Shown: positions 37,385-44,918, counted from the stretch's first letter. The stretch is DNA of 64,000 nucleotides from Pseudomonas alcaligenes (GCF_041729615.1 NZ_CP154874.1:3455501-3519500); one strand, 5' to 3'. The notes: generated by a model from the sequence alone, not told the origin. Made by a program: numbers and translations.

Positions 37385-37431
37385 GCGCTTTTGGCGCCGC
37401 GCTCGTACCTCGCGACGGCGCGCAAAAGCGC
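37385..37431. other. Long hairpin in the rep-zot gap, possible phage origin
   Basis: Arms 37385-37402 and 37412-37431 pair with two one- or two-base interruptions around a nine-base loop, forming a GC-rich structure in the 140-bp gap between replication initiator and zot. Inovirus origins and packaging signals are such hairpins in intergenic DNA. No nick motif is assigned. Confidence 0.4.
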
Positions 37432-37448
37432 CCAGGAGAAGGCGCGGA

Positions 37449-38636
37449 TCACCATAGGAAGCGCCCTTTCTCAAACGGCACACCCTGCACAAGGGTTCCT
37501 TTCTGGGGCTGTCCTGGGGGCTGCGGGGCGGCCTCCTGCTGCTGGCCCTGGCGAGGCTCGGGCATCTGGTCACGTCCACTGCCCCGATCGGCGATCGCCG
37601 GATCGAAGTAGCCGTGCTCAACGGTGTTCTTGCAGAAGGAAAACGAGGTCTTGTGCCACGTGCCCTGCTGGGTAAAGCACTCGCAGATATAGGCCCGGTC
37701 GCCGGCCCGCACGACCCGATAGCGCTTGCGGTTGCGCTCTATGTAGCCCTCATCACGACTCATCACGCAGGACAGACGCGGGTAGGTCTTGGGCTTGGTC
37801 AGCTCGTCATAGATGGGCGCCGAGCTGGGGATATCGGGGATGCGCGGAGTGCGCAGGGCGACGTATTTCTGCGGGCTGATCGGCTCTTTGTCGCTGGCGG
37901 CGCCGACCGGGTTTATCAGGGAGCCGACCTGGCCTTTGACCTGCTCGACCAGGCCCTTTTCCTCAGCGGGCGCGCTGGCTTCCAGCTGGGGTTGCTCCTT
38001 GCCCAGCTCATAGCGCTCATAGGCGCGGTAGACCATGAACACCGCGCCGAGGATCACCGCGCCGGCCAAGAGGAACTTGGTCGGCAGTTTGGTCTGGAAG
38101 TGATGGCTGGCGTTGCTGCTGGTGTAGACGCTGAAGAACTTGCGATCCAGGCGGACGGTTTTCTTGTCGGCATCCTTGAAGCTGCTTTTGACCTCGACCT
38201 TCTCGATTACCGAGTCAGACTCGAAGCGCAACAGCTGGGAGGACTTGAACACCCGCCAGTAGTGAATGTGGCCATTGCACAGGCGGCGTAGGTGCACGTC
38301 GATATAGCGCGGGTCCTGGGTGACGAGGTGAACCTCGTGGCCCTGATGGCGCATGGTCTCGAAGCGGCTGATGTGCTCCGGTGGCCGGCCTCGGGTATCG
38401 CGGGCACCGAACCAGCCCTGCGCCTCATCCACGACGATGATCGAGTCTTGCGGCAGCTGGAACCAGAGTTCGGGATCTTCGAAGTGGAACCATGCTGCCC
38501 GCAGCAGTTCGGGCTTGAGGCCGTTGATGTTGTGGAAGTAGACCGGGCGGCCCTCATTGAACGCCTTTTCATCCACTTCGCGGATGGTGTTCAGGGTCTT
38601 GCCGTGACCGGGCTTACCGGTGCGGATATAGAGCAT
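37449..38636 (-). CDS. Zot-like assembly ATPase (inovirus pI)
   Basis: This 395-residue protein has a Zot ATPase domain (1-185) with Walker A GKPGHGKT (7-14) and Walker B IIVVDEAQGWF (about 66-76), a single transmembrane helix (about 187-207) and a periplasmic tail with paired cysteines. It should sit in the inner membrane and drive extrusion of the phage through the envelope. It starts 12 bases after the DUF2523 gene. Confidence 0.93.
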   Translation of the reverse strand: MLYIRTGKPGHGKTLNTIREVDEKAFNEGRPVYFHNINGLKPELLRAAWFHFEDPELWFQLPQDSIIVVDEAQGWFGARDTRGRPPEHISRFETMRHQGHEVHLVTQDPRYIDVHLRRLCNGHIHYWRVFKSSQLLRFESDSVIEKVEVKSSFKDADKKTVRLDRKFFSVYTSSNASHHFQTKLPTKFLLAGAVILGAVFMVYRAYERYELGKEQPQLEASAPAEEKGLVEQVKGQVGSLINPVGAASDKEPISPQKYVALRTPRIPDIPSSAPIYDELTKPKTYPRLSCVMSRDEGYIERNRKRYRVVRAGDRAYICECFTQQGTWHKTSFSFCKNTVEHGYFDPAIADRGSGRDQMPEPRQGQQQEAAPQPPGQPQKGTLVQGVPFEKGRFLW

Positions 38637-38648
38637 GGGGCGGCCTCC

Positions 38649-38978
38649 TTATGCTTCGATGGAGGTGCCGCCCGGCTTGCGCCAGACCTGGGCACGACGG
38701 CGATCCTGGGCCTTGTTCAGACCGGCGATCACCAGCCGCGTGGTCACCGCGGCGAGGAAGATGTTGATGGCTACATCGATCTTGGCCAGCCCGAGAATCT
38801 GCTGGATCACCAGGGTGCTGGAGCCCATGCGGCTGACGACGTAGCTGGTGACCTGTTCGAGCAGGACGTTGTAGCCGACATAGGACACGAAGCCGATGCC
38901 GACGAGACGAAAGATGAAGTTGATCAGAGGCTGGACCATCATGAAGACCAGCTGAGCTACCCATAGCCAGACAGGCAT
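38649..38978 (-). CDS. DUF2523 minor coat protein (pVI-like)
   Basis: This 109-residue protein is mostly hydrophobic, with three likely helices (about 5-33, 42-60, 65-88) and a basic C-terminus. DUF2523 proteins lie between pIII-like and Zot genes in Pf and related phages and are thought to correspond to coat protein pVI, which caps the virion with pIII. Its ATG overlaps the pIII-like stop (TAATG). Confidence 0.85.
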   Translation of the reverse strand: MPVWLWVAQLVFMMVQPLINFIFRLVGIGFVSYVGYNVLLEQVTSYVVSRMGSSTLVIQQILGLAKIDVAINIFLAAVTTRLVIAGLNKAQDRRRAQVWRKPGGTSIEA

Positions 38979-40177
38979 TACTCACCTCCCGTAGCGCGGC
39001 CGACATACACGGCGAAGAAGACCCCAGCAGCAGCCACGATCAGATAGGACAGGTCGCTGGCGAACTGGCACAGCGGCTCATAGGTGAAGGAGAAGGTGCG
39101 GCCACCGTTGGTGGTCAGGCTGACGGTCTTGTCGGGCGGGCAGCTGCTGGGCAAGAAGCGGGTGCCCTCGCTGAACATGCCGCCGAGGTTGATCTCCTCG
39201 TCATCCTCGGGAGCAAAGGCCGGTTGATCGAGAAAGTCGGCGATCTCGTCGGTCTGGCCAGGGAAGTTGTTGGCGGCTACGTCAGCGCAAAAGGCGTTCT
39301 TCTGAAATTGCAGCTGGGCGCAGGCGATGGCATCACCGGAGCAAGAAAGCGGAGTGTCGCAATTAAGGCCACTAGCACCGGTTCCGCCGGTATCGCCGCC
39401 GCCAGTGTCTCCACCACCGGTATCGCCACCGCCTGTGTCACCGCCTCCGGTATCCCCGCCCCCAGTGTCACCACCGTCGCCGGGATCACCACCGCCGGTG
39501 TCGCCACCATCGCCAGGATCACCGCTGCCGTCGCCGGGATCGGTGGAGCAGCCCTCGCCCTGCGGGTTGGTGTCGCAAGGGTCAGGCTCCGGGGGTGGCG
39601 GAACGTCGGGGATCGGCTCTCTGCCGACCGTGGTGCAGGCCGTGCCGTCGAGGTCATAGGTGACGTTGGCGAAAATGACCTCGTACTTGGGATCGGTGTC
39701 GGGCTGGCCGAAGAGGTCTTGACCGGTTCCGCCAGGATTGACAGTGCCGGTGCAGCCGCTGAGGCAATAGGTCTGCGGCAGAGGAAAGCCGAAGGCTACA
39801 AAGCTCGGATCACCTACGGCGACTTCTTCACGGCCCAGCGGCCAGGTAAGGGTGTCGGTAGTGCCGGCCTCGCAGGTGGTGCGGTAGATAAAGCAGGGGC
39901 GGCCAGCAGTGCATGAAAACCCCTGGCCATAGAACATCTGGCCGTCATTGCGCTTGAAACTGAAAAGACAAACATCGCGGTTAATAGCGCCGCCGGACTG
40001 AGGGGCGGCAGCAGTGATGGTGCCGTTACTCGCGAACGCTTGAGCAATGGGGATGGCCGCATCGCAAGCGGCCTGGACGTTGTCGTAATACTCACCGTTG
40101 ACCTCTAGCTGCCAGGTAGGGGCGGCACGGACGGATTGAGAGGCCAGCAGAAGGAAAAGAAACAGTAGGCGGCGCAT
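38978..40177 (-). CDS. pIII-like adsorption protein (minor coat)
   Basis: This 399-residue protein has a signal peptide (1-18, ...SQSVRA), a Cys-rich N-terminal domain (20-190), a Pro-rich segment (190-200), a low-complexity linker of GGGDT repeats (213-270), a C-terminal Cys-containing domain and a final membrane helix (about 372-392). This is the pIII plan: receptor-binding domains on a glycine linker and a C-terminal anchor. It would bind the pilus and perhaps TolA. I start at the ATG at 40177, where the signal peptide begins. Confidence 0.88.
   Translation of the reverse strand: MRRLLFLFLLLASQSVRAAPTWQLEVNGEYYDNVQAACDAAIPIAQAFASNGTITAAAPQSGGAINRDVCLFSFKRNDGQMFYGQGFSCTAGRPCFIYRTTCEAGTTDTLTWPLGREEVAVGDPSFVAFGFPLPQTYCLSGCTGTVNPGGTGQDLFGQPDTDPKYEVIFANVTYDLDGTACTTVGREPIPDVPPPPEPDPCDTNPQGEGCSTDPGDGSGDPGDGGDTGGGDPGDGGDTGGGDTGGGDTGGGDTGGGDTGGGDTGGTGASGLNCDTPLSCSGDAIACAQLQFQKNAFCADVAANNFPGQTDEIADFLDQPAFAPEDDEEINLGGMFSEGTRFLPSSCPPDKTVSLTTNGGRTFSFTYEPLCQFASDLSYLIVAAAGVFFAVYVGRATGGE
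39368..39541 (-). repeat. Short tandem repeats encoding the GGGDT linker
   Basis: About nine 15-18-base units encode GGGDT/GDGGDT repeats. Such arrays change length easily. The opposite strand reads as a Pro-Ser-rich open frame that is not a gene. Confidence 0.85.
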
Positions 40178-40179
40178 AT

Positions 40180-40251
40180 CTACACCCGCCCGAAAAACAG
40201 CGCCCACAGGGCGGCGATGGTGACGATCAGGACAAACCATTCTTGAGACAT
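40180..40251 (-). CDS. 23-residue single-helix membrane peptide, candidate pVII/pIX-like protein
   Basis: ATG at 40251, stop TAG at 40180; the product is MSQEWFVLIVTIAALWALFF followed by GRV, one uncharged helix with a basic end. The stop is directly followed by the pIII-like ATG (TAGATATG), so the genes are tightly packed. Ff phages have tiny hydrophobic coat proteins pVII and pIX of 32-33 residues in this part of the genome. The ribosome site is weak (CTGGAA), so expression may depend on coupling. Confidence 0.55.
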   Translation of the reverse strand: MSQEWFVLIVTIAALWALFFGRV

Positions 40252-40274
40252 GGCAGTAGTTCCAGCTGGATAAG

Positions 40275-40298
40275 AAAACCCCGCCGGAGCGGGGTTGT
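40275..40298 (-). terminator. Terminator after the major coat gene
   Basis: A 7-bp stem (40277-40283 with 40290-40296) followed on the minus strand by TTTTCTTA. Inoviruses place a strong terminator right after the coat gene to raise its expression relative to downstream genes. Confidence 0.85.
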
Positions 40299-40329
40299 TC
40301 TTGCCCGGCACGGGACGTGACGAGCAGGC

Positions 40330-40539
40330 TTACAGGGCGCGACGCATGTACTTGAAGGCCGCAGCGGCCACCAGTACGCCGAACACGGCCCAGCCGATGG
40401 TGCCGACGTCAGTGCCGGCGGTATCCAGGGCGGTGGTAGCGCTGGCCGGGACAGCGGCGTAAGCCTGCTGGATGGACAGGACACCAACAGCAGCAGCGGC
40501 GCCGAGGGTGCGTTTCAGGTTGTGCAGGTGTTGCTTCAT
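40330..40539 (-). CDS. coaB: Major coat protein CoaB (pVIII)
   Basis: This 69-residue precursor has a basic N-terminus and signal peptide (about 1-28, ...SIQQAYA) and a mature part of about 41 residues: a short polar segment, then a membrane helix (GTIGWAVFGVLVAAAAF) and a basic tail (KYMRRAL) that contacts phage DNA. This is the pVIII design. It has a good ribosome site (GAGGTATC) and its own terminator. Confidence 0.93.
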   Translation of the reverse strand: MKQHLHNLKRTLGAAAAVGVLSIQQAYAAVPASATTALDTAGTDVGTIGWAVFGVLVAAAAFKYMRRAL

Positions 40540-40549
40540 GGGTGATACC

Positions 40550-40765
40550 TCATTGCTTGAGTACTTTTTTCAGGACGAGGAAGCCGAACACCAGGGCGAA
40601 CAGGGTGATTGCTTCACCTTGCAGCTCGGCCACGTCATCCCAGGTCAGGGCAGTCCCGTAGAGGGCCTGCATTTCCTCCTGGGTGAGGCTGACCAGAGTT
40701 CCGGTGCAGATGGGTTCACCACCGGCACCGACGCTCCAGGCGCCCTCACACGCGAGGAAATTCAC
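40550..40765 (-). CDS. Small phage protein with C-terminal membrane helix
   Basis: The 71-residue product has two cysteines in the N-terminal half (ACEGAWS, PICTG) and one membrane helix near the end (about 52-67, ITLFALVFGFLVL) with a KKVLKQ tail. Similar small proteins precede coaB in Pf phages. I choose the GTG at 40765, which overlaps the stop of the zinc-ribbon ORF (GTGA) and has GGAG 6 bases upstream; a GTG at 40789 would add 8 residues. The role is unknown, perhaps a minor coat protein. Confidence 0.75.
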   Translation of the reverse strand: MNFLACEGAWSVGAGGEPICTGTLVSLTQEEMQALYGTALTWDDVAELQGEAITLFALVFGFLVLKKVLKQ

Positions 40766-40857
40766 AGGGGGCTCCGGCAGCGCGGGCACGCCTGAATCAG
40801 TTGCCAGTCACGCGCAGGGGCGCAGGCGTAGCAGTGATTGCAGAAGATGCGCACCAT
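40762..40857 (-). CDS. 31-residue zinc-ribbon-like microprotein
   Basis: ATG at 40857 to TGA at 40762. The product has cysteines at 6, 9, 12, 24 and 27 (CNHCYAC and CPRC), the spacing of a small zinc ribbon. It overlaps the next gene by its stop codon and lies between the ssDNA-binding gene and the small membrane protein gene. AGGGCGG lies upstream. I judge it coding from the coupling and the Cys pattern. Confidence 0.6.
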   Translation of the reverse strand: MVRIFCNHCYACAPARDWQLIQACPRCRSPL

Positions 40858-40873
40858 CGGAGCCGCCCTCTAA

Positions 40874-41236
40874 TCAGGACTTGGCGGCGTCAGCCGGGGC
40901 AGCCGGCTTGGCGGTCTGGTTCGGTTGCTGAGTCGGGCGCTGGGCCTGCTCGCGGGGCTTCACCGACTCGATGTGCAGGGCGAGATTCTTGCCCTTGTTC
41001 TGGCCGCCACGGTCCACCTCGAAGGTGATGCGGACCATTTCCAGCGGCTCGAAGTGAGCGCCAGCGGCGAACACCTCGTCGGCGTGGTCATCGGCCACAG
41101 CCATGCCGATGATGGACAGGCCGTGCTCGGTCTTGCCGTCCGGCTCATCGCCGTAGAAGACCTTCACGTACTTCGCGCCTTCCATTTCGGTTTTTTGGGT
41201 GCCCAGGAATGCGACTTCCATAGTGGAACGTGCCAT
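40874..41236 (-). CDS. Putative ssDNA-binding protein (pV-like position)
   Basis: This 120-residue protein has a beta-rich N-terminal domain (1-92) and a disordered Gln/Pro/Ala tail with a few lysines. Its place upstream of the coat genes is that of the Pf ssDNA-binding protein. It does not closely resemble Pf1 gene V protein as I remember it, so the assignment leans on position and fold type. GAGGT lies 8 bases before the ATG. Confidence 0.6.
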   Translation of the reverse strand: MARSTMEVAFLGTQKTEMEGAKYVKVFYGDEPDGKTEHGLSIIGMAVADDHADEVFAAGAHFEPLEMVRITFEVDRGGQNKGKNLALHIESVKPREQAQRPTQQPNQTAKPAAPADAAKS

Positions 41237-41416
41237 GTGTGTTACCTCGCTAGTGGTGCGCCTGATTGCGCGGTTTGCCTTTCAGCAGGCCGAGCGAGTC
41301 CACACGGGCGAACTGTTCAGTTTTTCGCCCGAGGGGTTTCTCGGTTTGCCGGGGTTTTACAACTCGGCCAATGCGCGGGCCGTTATCGCGTCAAACACCA
41401 AGGGCCACGGCCCTTG

Positions 41417-41659
41417 TCATCCCGTGTCGCCACCGTCGCCCGGGACTGGCGGGCCAGTCCCGGACGCCGGCGGCGATGGACTTTCAACAGCGGGGGCTGC
41501 TGGGGTGGCTTGGCCATTGTGTTGGAGCGAATCGCGATAGTGAGTGATCTTCATGCCGATCCAGGGGAAGCCGAACAGCACCACAACCAACAGCACGACG
41601 GGCAGAAAGATGCCCCAAAAGAAGCGGGCCGATTGCTCCAACCGATGCTGCTCAGACAC
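41417..41659 (-). CDS. Small membrane protein of the prophage
   Basis: An 80-residue product with a GTG start, one strong membrane helix (about 13-37, FFWGIFLPVVLLVVVLFGFPW) and a Pro/Gly-rich tail. It follows the 96-residue gene by 3 bases. Function unknown. The inverted repeat CAAGGGCC-AC-GGCCCTTG at 41399-41416 lies directly after its stop and may be a weak terminator. Confidence 0.65.
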   Translation of the reverse strand: MSEQHRLEQSARFFWGIFLPVVLLVVVLFGFPWIGMKITHYRDSLQHNGQATPAAPAVESPSPPASGTGPPVPGDGGDTG

Positions 41660-41662
41660 GGC

Positions 41663-41953
41663 TCAGCCCTCCAACTCGAACGGCTCCCGAATCGGCACGA
41701 AGGGCGTTGGATTGCCCGAGTCGTAGATAACGTGCCAGTACTTCGGGGGCCGGGGCGGTGGCGTATGTCTCGCGCAGATAAAAGCCGGTGTCGCCTTCCA
41801 GATTCCATCGACCTTGGTAACTGACGCGGGGCGGCATTGGTCGCAGGGTATGGACTGGCAGGGAGCGAACGCCGGTACGCGACGGGACCAGCACACAGAG
41901 CAGTCGCAGGTGGCGGGGTGCGGTCGGTGCAGATAGCGGTCGAGAGTGTTCAT
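41663..41953 (-). CDS. Cys-rich phage protein, possible zinc-binding
   Basis: A 96-residue protein with CDCSVC, CQSIPCDQC and a further CARH, suggesting a zinc site in residues 16-61. The C-terminus is Pro-rich. The family is unknown to me. The gene ends 3 bases before the next start and begins 3 bases after the excisionase-like gene, so all three are one operon. Confidence 0.65.
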   Translation of the reverse strand: MNTLDRYLHRPHPATCDCSVCWSRRVPAFAPCQSIPCDQCRPASVTKVDGIWKATPAFICARHTPPPRPPKYWHVIYDSGNPTPFVPIREPFELEG

Positions 41954-41956
41954 GGT

Positions 41957-42172
41957 TCATGCCGTCCACTCCTGTTCCAGCAGCCAGGAGCGCAGCAGAG
42001 CGCTATTGACCATGCGCAGCTTGCCGAGCTTCACCGAAGGGAGAATGCCGCGATAGACCCAAGCGCGGGCAGTGCCGAAGCTGATTCCGTTGCGCTCGGC
42101 CCACTTCTCTATTGGTTCTACATCCTGTTGTGGCCCAGCGAGCTTGCCGGGCTCCAGCTCTTCCAGTTCCAT
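41957..42172 (-). CDS. Excisionase-like helix-turn-helix protein
   Basis: A 71-residue protein with a MerR/HTH_17-type motif (ERNGISFGTARAWVYRGILPSVKLGKLRMV, about 26-55). It resembles small phage excisionases and transcription activators. First gene of the leftward phage operon and divergent from the repressor-like gene, so it probably controls excision or the early promoter. Confidence 0.75.
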   Translation of the reverse strand: MELEELEPGKLAGPQQDVEPIEKWAERNGISFGTARAWVYRGILPSVKLGKLRMVNSALLRSWLLEQEWTA

Positions 42173-42208
42173 GCTCGTTCCGTCACTATCTGTGTCATTG
42201 CATACGGA

Positions 42209-42263
42209 TTGACCCTATCCGTTTTGACTAGAGTCGAAACGAATCATATTCAGATAGAGTCAA
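42209..42263. promoter_or_regulatory. Operator cluster between excisionase-like and repressor-like genes
   Basis: A 22-bp near-palindrome (42220-42241; arms CGTTTTGACT and AGTCGAAACG, one mismatch) is flanked by TTGACCCTATC at 42209-42219 and its inverted relative GATAGAGTCAA at 42253-42263. All share a TTGAC half-site. The arrangement fits a phage immunity switch. Confidence 0.55.
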
Positions 42264-42294
42264 ATTGGATAGAGCTTATTTAGATCAATCTGGA

Positions 42295-42570
42295 ATGATA
42301 AAAGAACGCGTTATAGCCGTGCTAAAGCACAGTGGCCTCAAGCTGCCTCAGCTGGAAGAGCTGACGGGCATCAGTAGGTACACCTGGAGCAATCTGAAAA
42401 ATCCGGCGAAGGCACGAGAGATCAAAGCAGAGGAAATTGAGGCAGTAGTGAAGCTCTACCCTCAGTTCGCACTCTGGATCGTCAGTGGCAATGTGCATCC
42501 AGATTGTGGGCAAGTAAGTCCTGAGTACGAGACGGCGAATTCAAACTTGCGCAGTCAAAACGCGGGATAG
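42295..42570 (+). CDS. Repressor-like helix-turn-helix protein
   Basis: A 91-residue protein with a helix-turn-helix in residues 5-35 (VLKHSGLKLPQLEELTGISRYTWSNLK) of the phage Cro/C type and a conserved-looking tail (YPQFALWIVSG) seen in small phage repressors. It is divergent from the lytic operon across the operator cluster. I prefer the ATG at 42295; a TTG at 42265 would add 10 residues. Confidence 0.75.
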   Translation: MIKERVIAVLKHSGLKLPQLEELTGISRYTWSNLKNPAKAREIKAEEIEAVVKLYPQFALWIVSGNVHPDCGQVSPEYETANSNLRSQNAG

Positions 42571-42734
42571 CGATTACTCAAGAAGTAGCTAGGCGCTGGT
42601 ACGCCCGTAGAGACAGGAAGCGAGATTGATGACAGGGACGAAGCCTCAACGGGAATACATGGTTTCCACGCACATGGACTCTGACTCAGGCGCTGAGTCA
42701 GTTCTACCGAACCATCTCTATCAGAGTGCAAGCG
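42571..42734. other. Gap between phage core and cargo
   Basis: 164 bp without a gene. It marks the change to AT-richer cargo. It holds the inverted repeat noted next, and no clear terminator for the repressor gene. Confidence 0.5.
42682..42700. promoter_or_regulatory. 19-bp inverted repeat before the GHKL gene
   Basis: TGACTCAG and CTGAGTCA pair perfectly around GCG, 34 bases before the ATG. There is no U-run, so an operator is more likely than a terminator. Confidence 0.45.
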
Positions 42735-44918
42735 ATGCGACTTGTGGATAAAGATCGGCCAAAAGAAAACTTCAAAGAATTCACCGTCGATGCCGCTCTC
42801 CTGAGAGAGCTTGGTGAACGATTAGTAGGCAAACCCCACGTTGCTTTGTCTGAGCTGGTGAAGAACAGCTATGACGCCGATGCAACGGAGGTCGAGATTC
42901 TCTTCGGGGACGACAGCATTACCGTTTCGGATAACGGGACGGGGATGAGTCCATCCGATTTCGTCGATCACTGGTTACGTGTAGGCACCATACACAAGCA
43001 AACCAATACAGTTACTCCTCGAGGCCGAATAGTTACTGGATCGAAAGGTATCGGACGCCTATCAGTTCAGTTCTTGGGCGAGCAGCTAGAACTGGAATCC
43101 AAGAAGAAAGGAGAGCGTTACTTTGAGGCAGTAGTGGATTGGCCTGAAAATATAGGCGCAGGCGACCTCATACAAGCTGGTGCATATGTATTCCCGAGTG
43201 ATTCAGGAAATCCAATAAGCGGAAGATTCGTGACTGGGACTTCCGTGACCATTCGAGGCTTGAAGCAGCAATGGGGCAAGGCAGAGTTAAGAGAACTAGC
43301 AAGAGATCTTTGGTTCTTGCAGCCCCCTGAGATGCTTTTGAAGTCACTCGACCAAAAAGACAAATTTAAGATCACCCTCAAGGGTGTTGCAGATGATGAG
43401 GAAAGAAGCTTTTCCGATCAAATGCATCAAGCTTTCGAGAATTGGATTGCTGTTATAGAGGGTGAGCTCAAAGACGGCAGCAAAGGCGGGGGAAGCAAAG
43501 TAAAAGTCACCTTCAAGAACGGTGATGAGTACAATGCATCGTACAAACAAAATACTTCTCTTCTCGATAGTGCTCGCTTCAAGATATATGTATTCAAATT
43601 GTCAGGAAAACAGACGGGAGGCATTGAGGTAACGGCGGCACGAAAGTATTTCAGGAAGCATGGTGGGATTCATGTGTATGACAATAACTTCCGCCTTCCA
43701 TTCTATGGGGGGGAAGAGCAAGATTGGCTAGGTCTTGAGTATGATCACTCCCATCGACTAAATCGATCTGAGTTATTGCCGCCTGAATTTCAAGTTGCCA
43801 GCGGTCTCAATGACCTACCAACCAACGGCCGGATATTCGGCTTGGTACAAATTTCCACCTCTCACGAGCGTAAAGTTGCTGCTCAAGCTCAGCTTAGGAG
43901 AGGCAACTATCTCAACGTGCAGGTCACTCGTGACAGGCTAATTGATAACGATGCCTTCAAGCAGCTGGTCAATACAGTTAGATGGGCGCTGGACTTCTAT
44001 GCAATGCGCTCTTTCGAGAGAAGGCAGAAAGAGAAGCTATCCAAGCGGCTAGAGATCCCCGAAACGGAGACCAAGTCGACGGAGATCCAAGAGCAACTCT
44101 TTCAAATATCCTTGAGTGCACCCGCCCAGGTAGCCAAGCAGATAGAGAAAGTCTCTGAGAACTTGAGAGAGCTCAGGGAGCTGGAAGATCAGCGAAAGAG
44201 TGCAATCAATGCAGAGCGCGTTCTACTGGCTGCGTTAGCTACTACAGGTATGGCTGCGTTGGCAATGGAGCATGAGCTGCAGAAGGAGCTCGTCGTTCTG
44301 TATAACATCAAGGATCAACTCAAATCGAAGCGAGGTGCTTTGAACGAGACCAAGATCATTGACGCTTTGGATAACTGGGCGGAGCGAACGACAAGGGCAA
44401 GAAAATTATTCTCGCCGCTCATGAACGAGTATGACCGAGACAAAAGAAATAAATACAAGGCAAGGAAAGTCATTGACCAGATCGTGAAGAATTCCGAAGC
44501 CGTCATGCGCGACGTGAGCGTCGAAGTGGACATTGCTTCCGATCTTCAGTTGCCAGAAGCGACCTTTGCCGGCTGGAATGCGATCTTTCAGAATGTTTTG
44601 ATCAACGCCGTAAACGCGATGATCGATTCGAAAGTTAGAAAAATTCATTGCTCTAGTGAATTCGACGGCGGAGAGCATGCCATTTACGTTCAAGACACTG
44701 GCGCAGGCGTTCGACTGCACGACAGTTCCGAACTTTTCAAACCATTCGTACGTCGCCTCGAGATACCTGAAGAAAGAAAGAGCTTGGGCTTGGGCGGCAT
44801 GGGCATTGGGCTAACCATCGTCAAGATGGTGGCTGATTCTTTGGGCTGCGAGGTTTCATTCGTAGAGCCCACTCCCCCTTTCAAAACAGCTTTCAAGATT
44901 TCATGGAGCGACCAGTGA
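42735..44918 (+). CDS. Dual-GHKL ATPase with histidine-kinase-like H-box
   Basis: This 727-residue protein carries two GHKL ATP-binding domains. The N-terminal one (about 15-200) is Hsp90/MutL/MORC-like: N-box SELVKNSYDAD (about 39-49), DNGTGM (66-71), GSKGIGRLS (102-110). The C-terminal one (about 600-725) is histidine-kinase-like: N-box INAVNAM (N624, N627), DTGAGV (654-659), GLGGMGIGL (685-693). Between them a helical segment holds AALAMEHELQKEL, like a HisKA H-box, with H513. No membrane segment is present. It overlaps the response-regulator-like gene. The start is the ATG at 42735 (an in-frame GTG lies three codons earlier; no strong ribosome site). Confidence 0.85.
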   Translation: MRLVDKDRPKENFKEFTVDAALLRELGERLVGKPHVALSELVKNSYDADATEVEILFGDDSITVSDNGTGMSPSDFVDHWLRVGTIHKQTNTVTPRGRIVTGSKGIGRLSVQFLGEQLELESKKKGERYFEAVVDWPENIGAGDLIQAGAYVFPSDSGNPISGRFVTGTSVTIRGLKQQWGKAELRELARDLWFLQPPEMLLKSLDQKDKFKITLKGVADDEERSFSDQMHQAFENWIAVIEGELKDGSKGGGSKVKVTFKNGDEYNASYKQNTSLLDSARFKIYVFKLSGKQTGGIEVTAARKYFRKHGGIHVYDNNFRLPFYGGEEQDWLGLEYDHSHRLNRSELLPPEFQVASGLNDLPTNGRIFGLVQISTSHERKVAAQAQLRRGNYLNVQVTRDRLIDNDAFKQLVNTVRWALDFYAMRSFERRQKEKLSKRLEIPETETKSTEIQEQLFQISLSAPAQVAKQIEKVSENLRELRELEDQRKSAINAERVLLAALATTGMAALAMEHELQKELVVLYNIKDQLKSKRGALNETKIIDALDNWAERTTRARKLFSPLMNEYDRDKRNKYKARKVIDQIVKNSEAVMRDVSVEVDIASDLQLPEATFAGWNAIFQNVLINAVNAMIDSKVRKIHCSSEFDGGEHAIYVQDTGAGVRLHDSSELFKPFVRRLEIPEERKSLGLGGMGIGLTIVKMVADSLGCEVSFVEPTPPFKTAFKISWSDQ

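Noticed and set aside
39368..39541. Possible CRISPR array in the phage
   Set aside because: Units are contiguous coding repeats without unique spacers; no cas gene is present anywhere in the window.
39327..39659. Pro-Ser repeat open frame on the plus strand
   Set aside because: It is the reverse of the GGGDT linker repeats of the pIII-like gene.
41652..41969. Alternative 105-residue frame overlapping the Cys-rich phage gene
   Set aside because: The frame at 41663-41953 has better coupling to both neighbours and a patterned Cys content.
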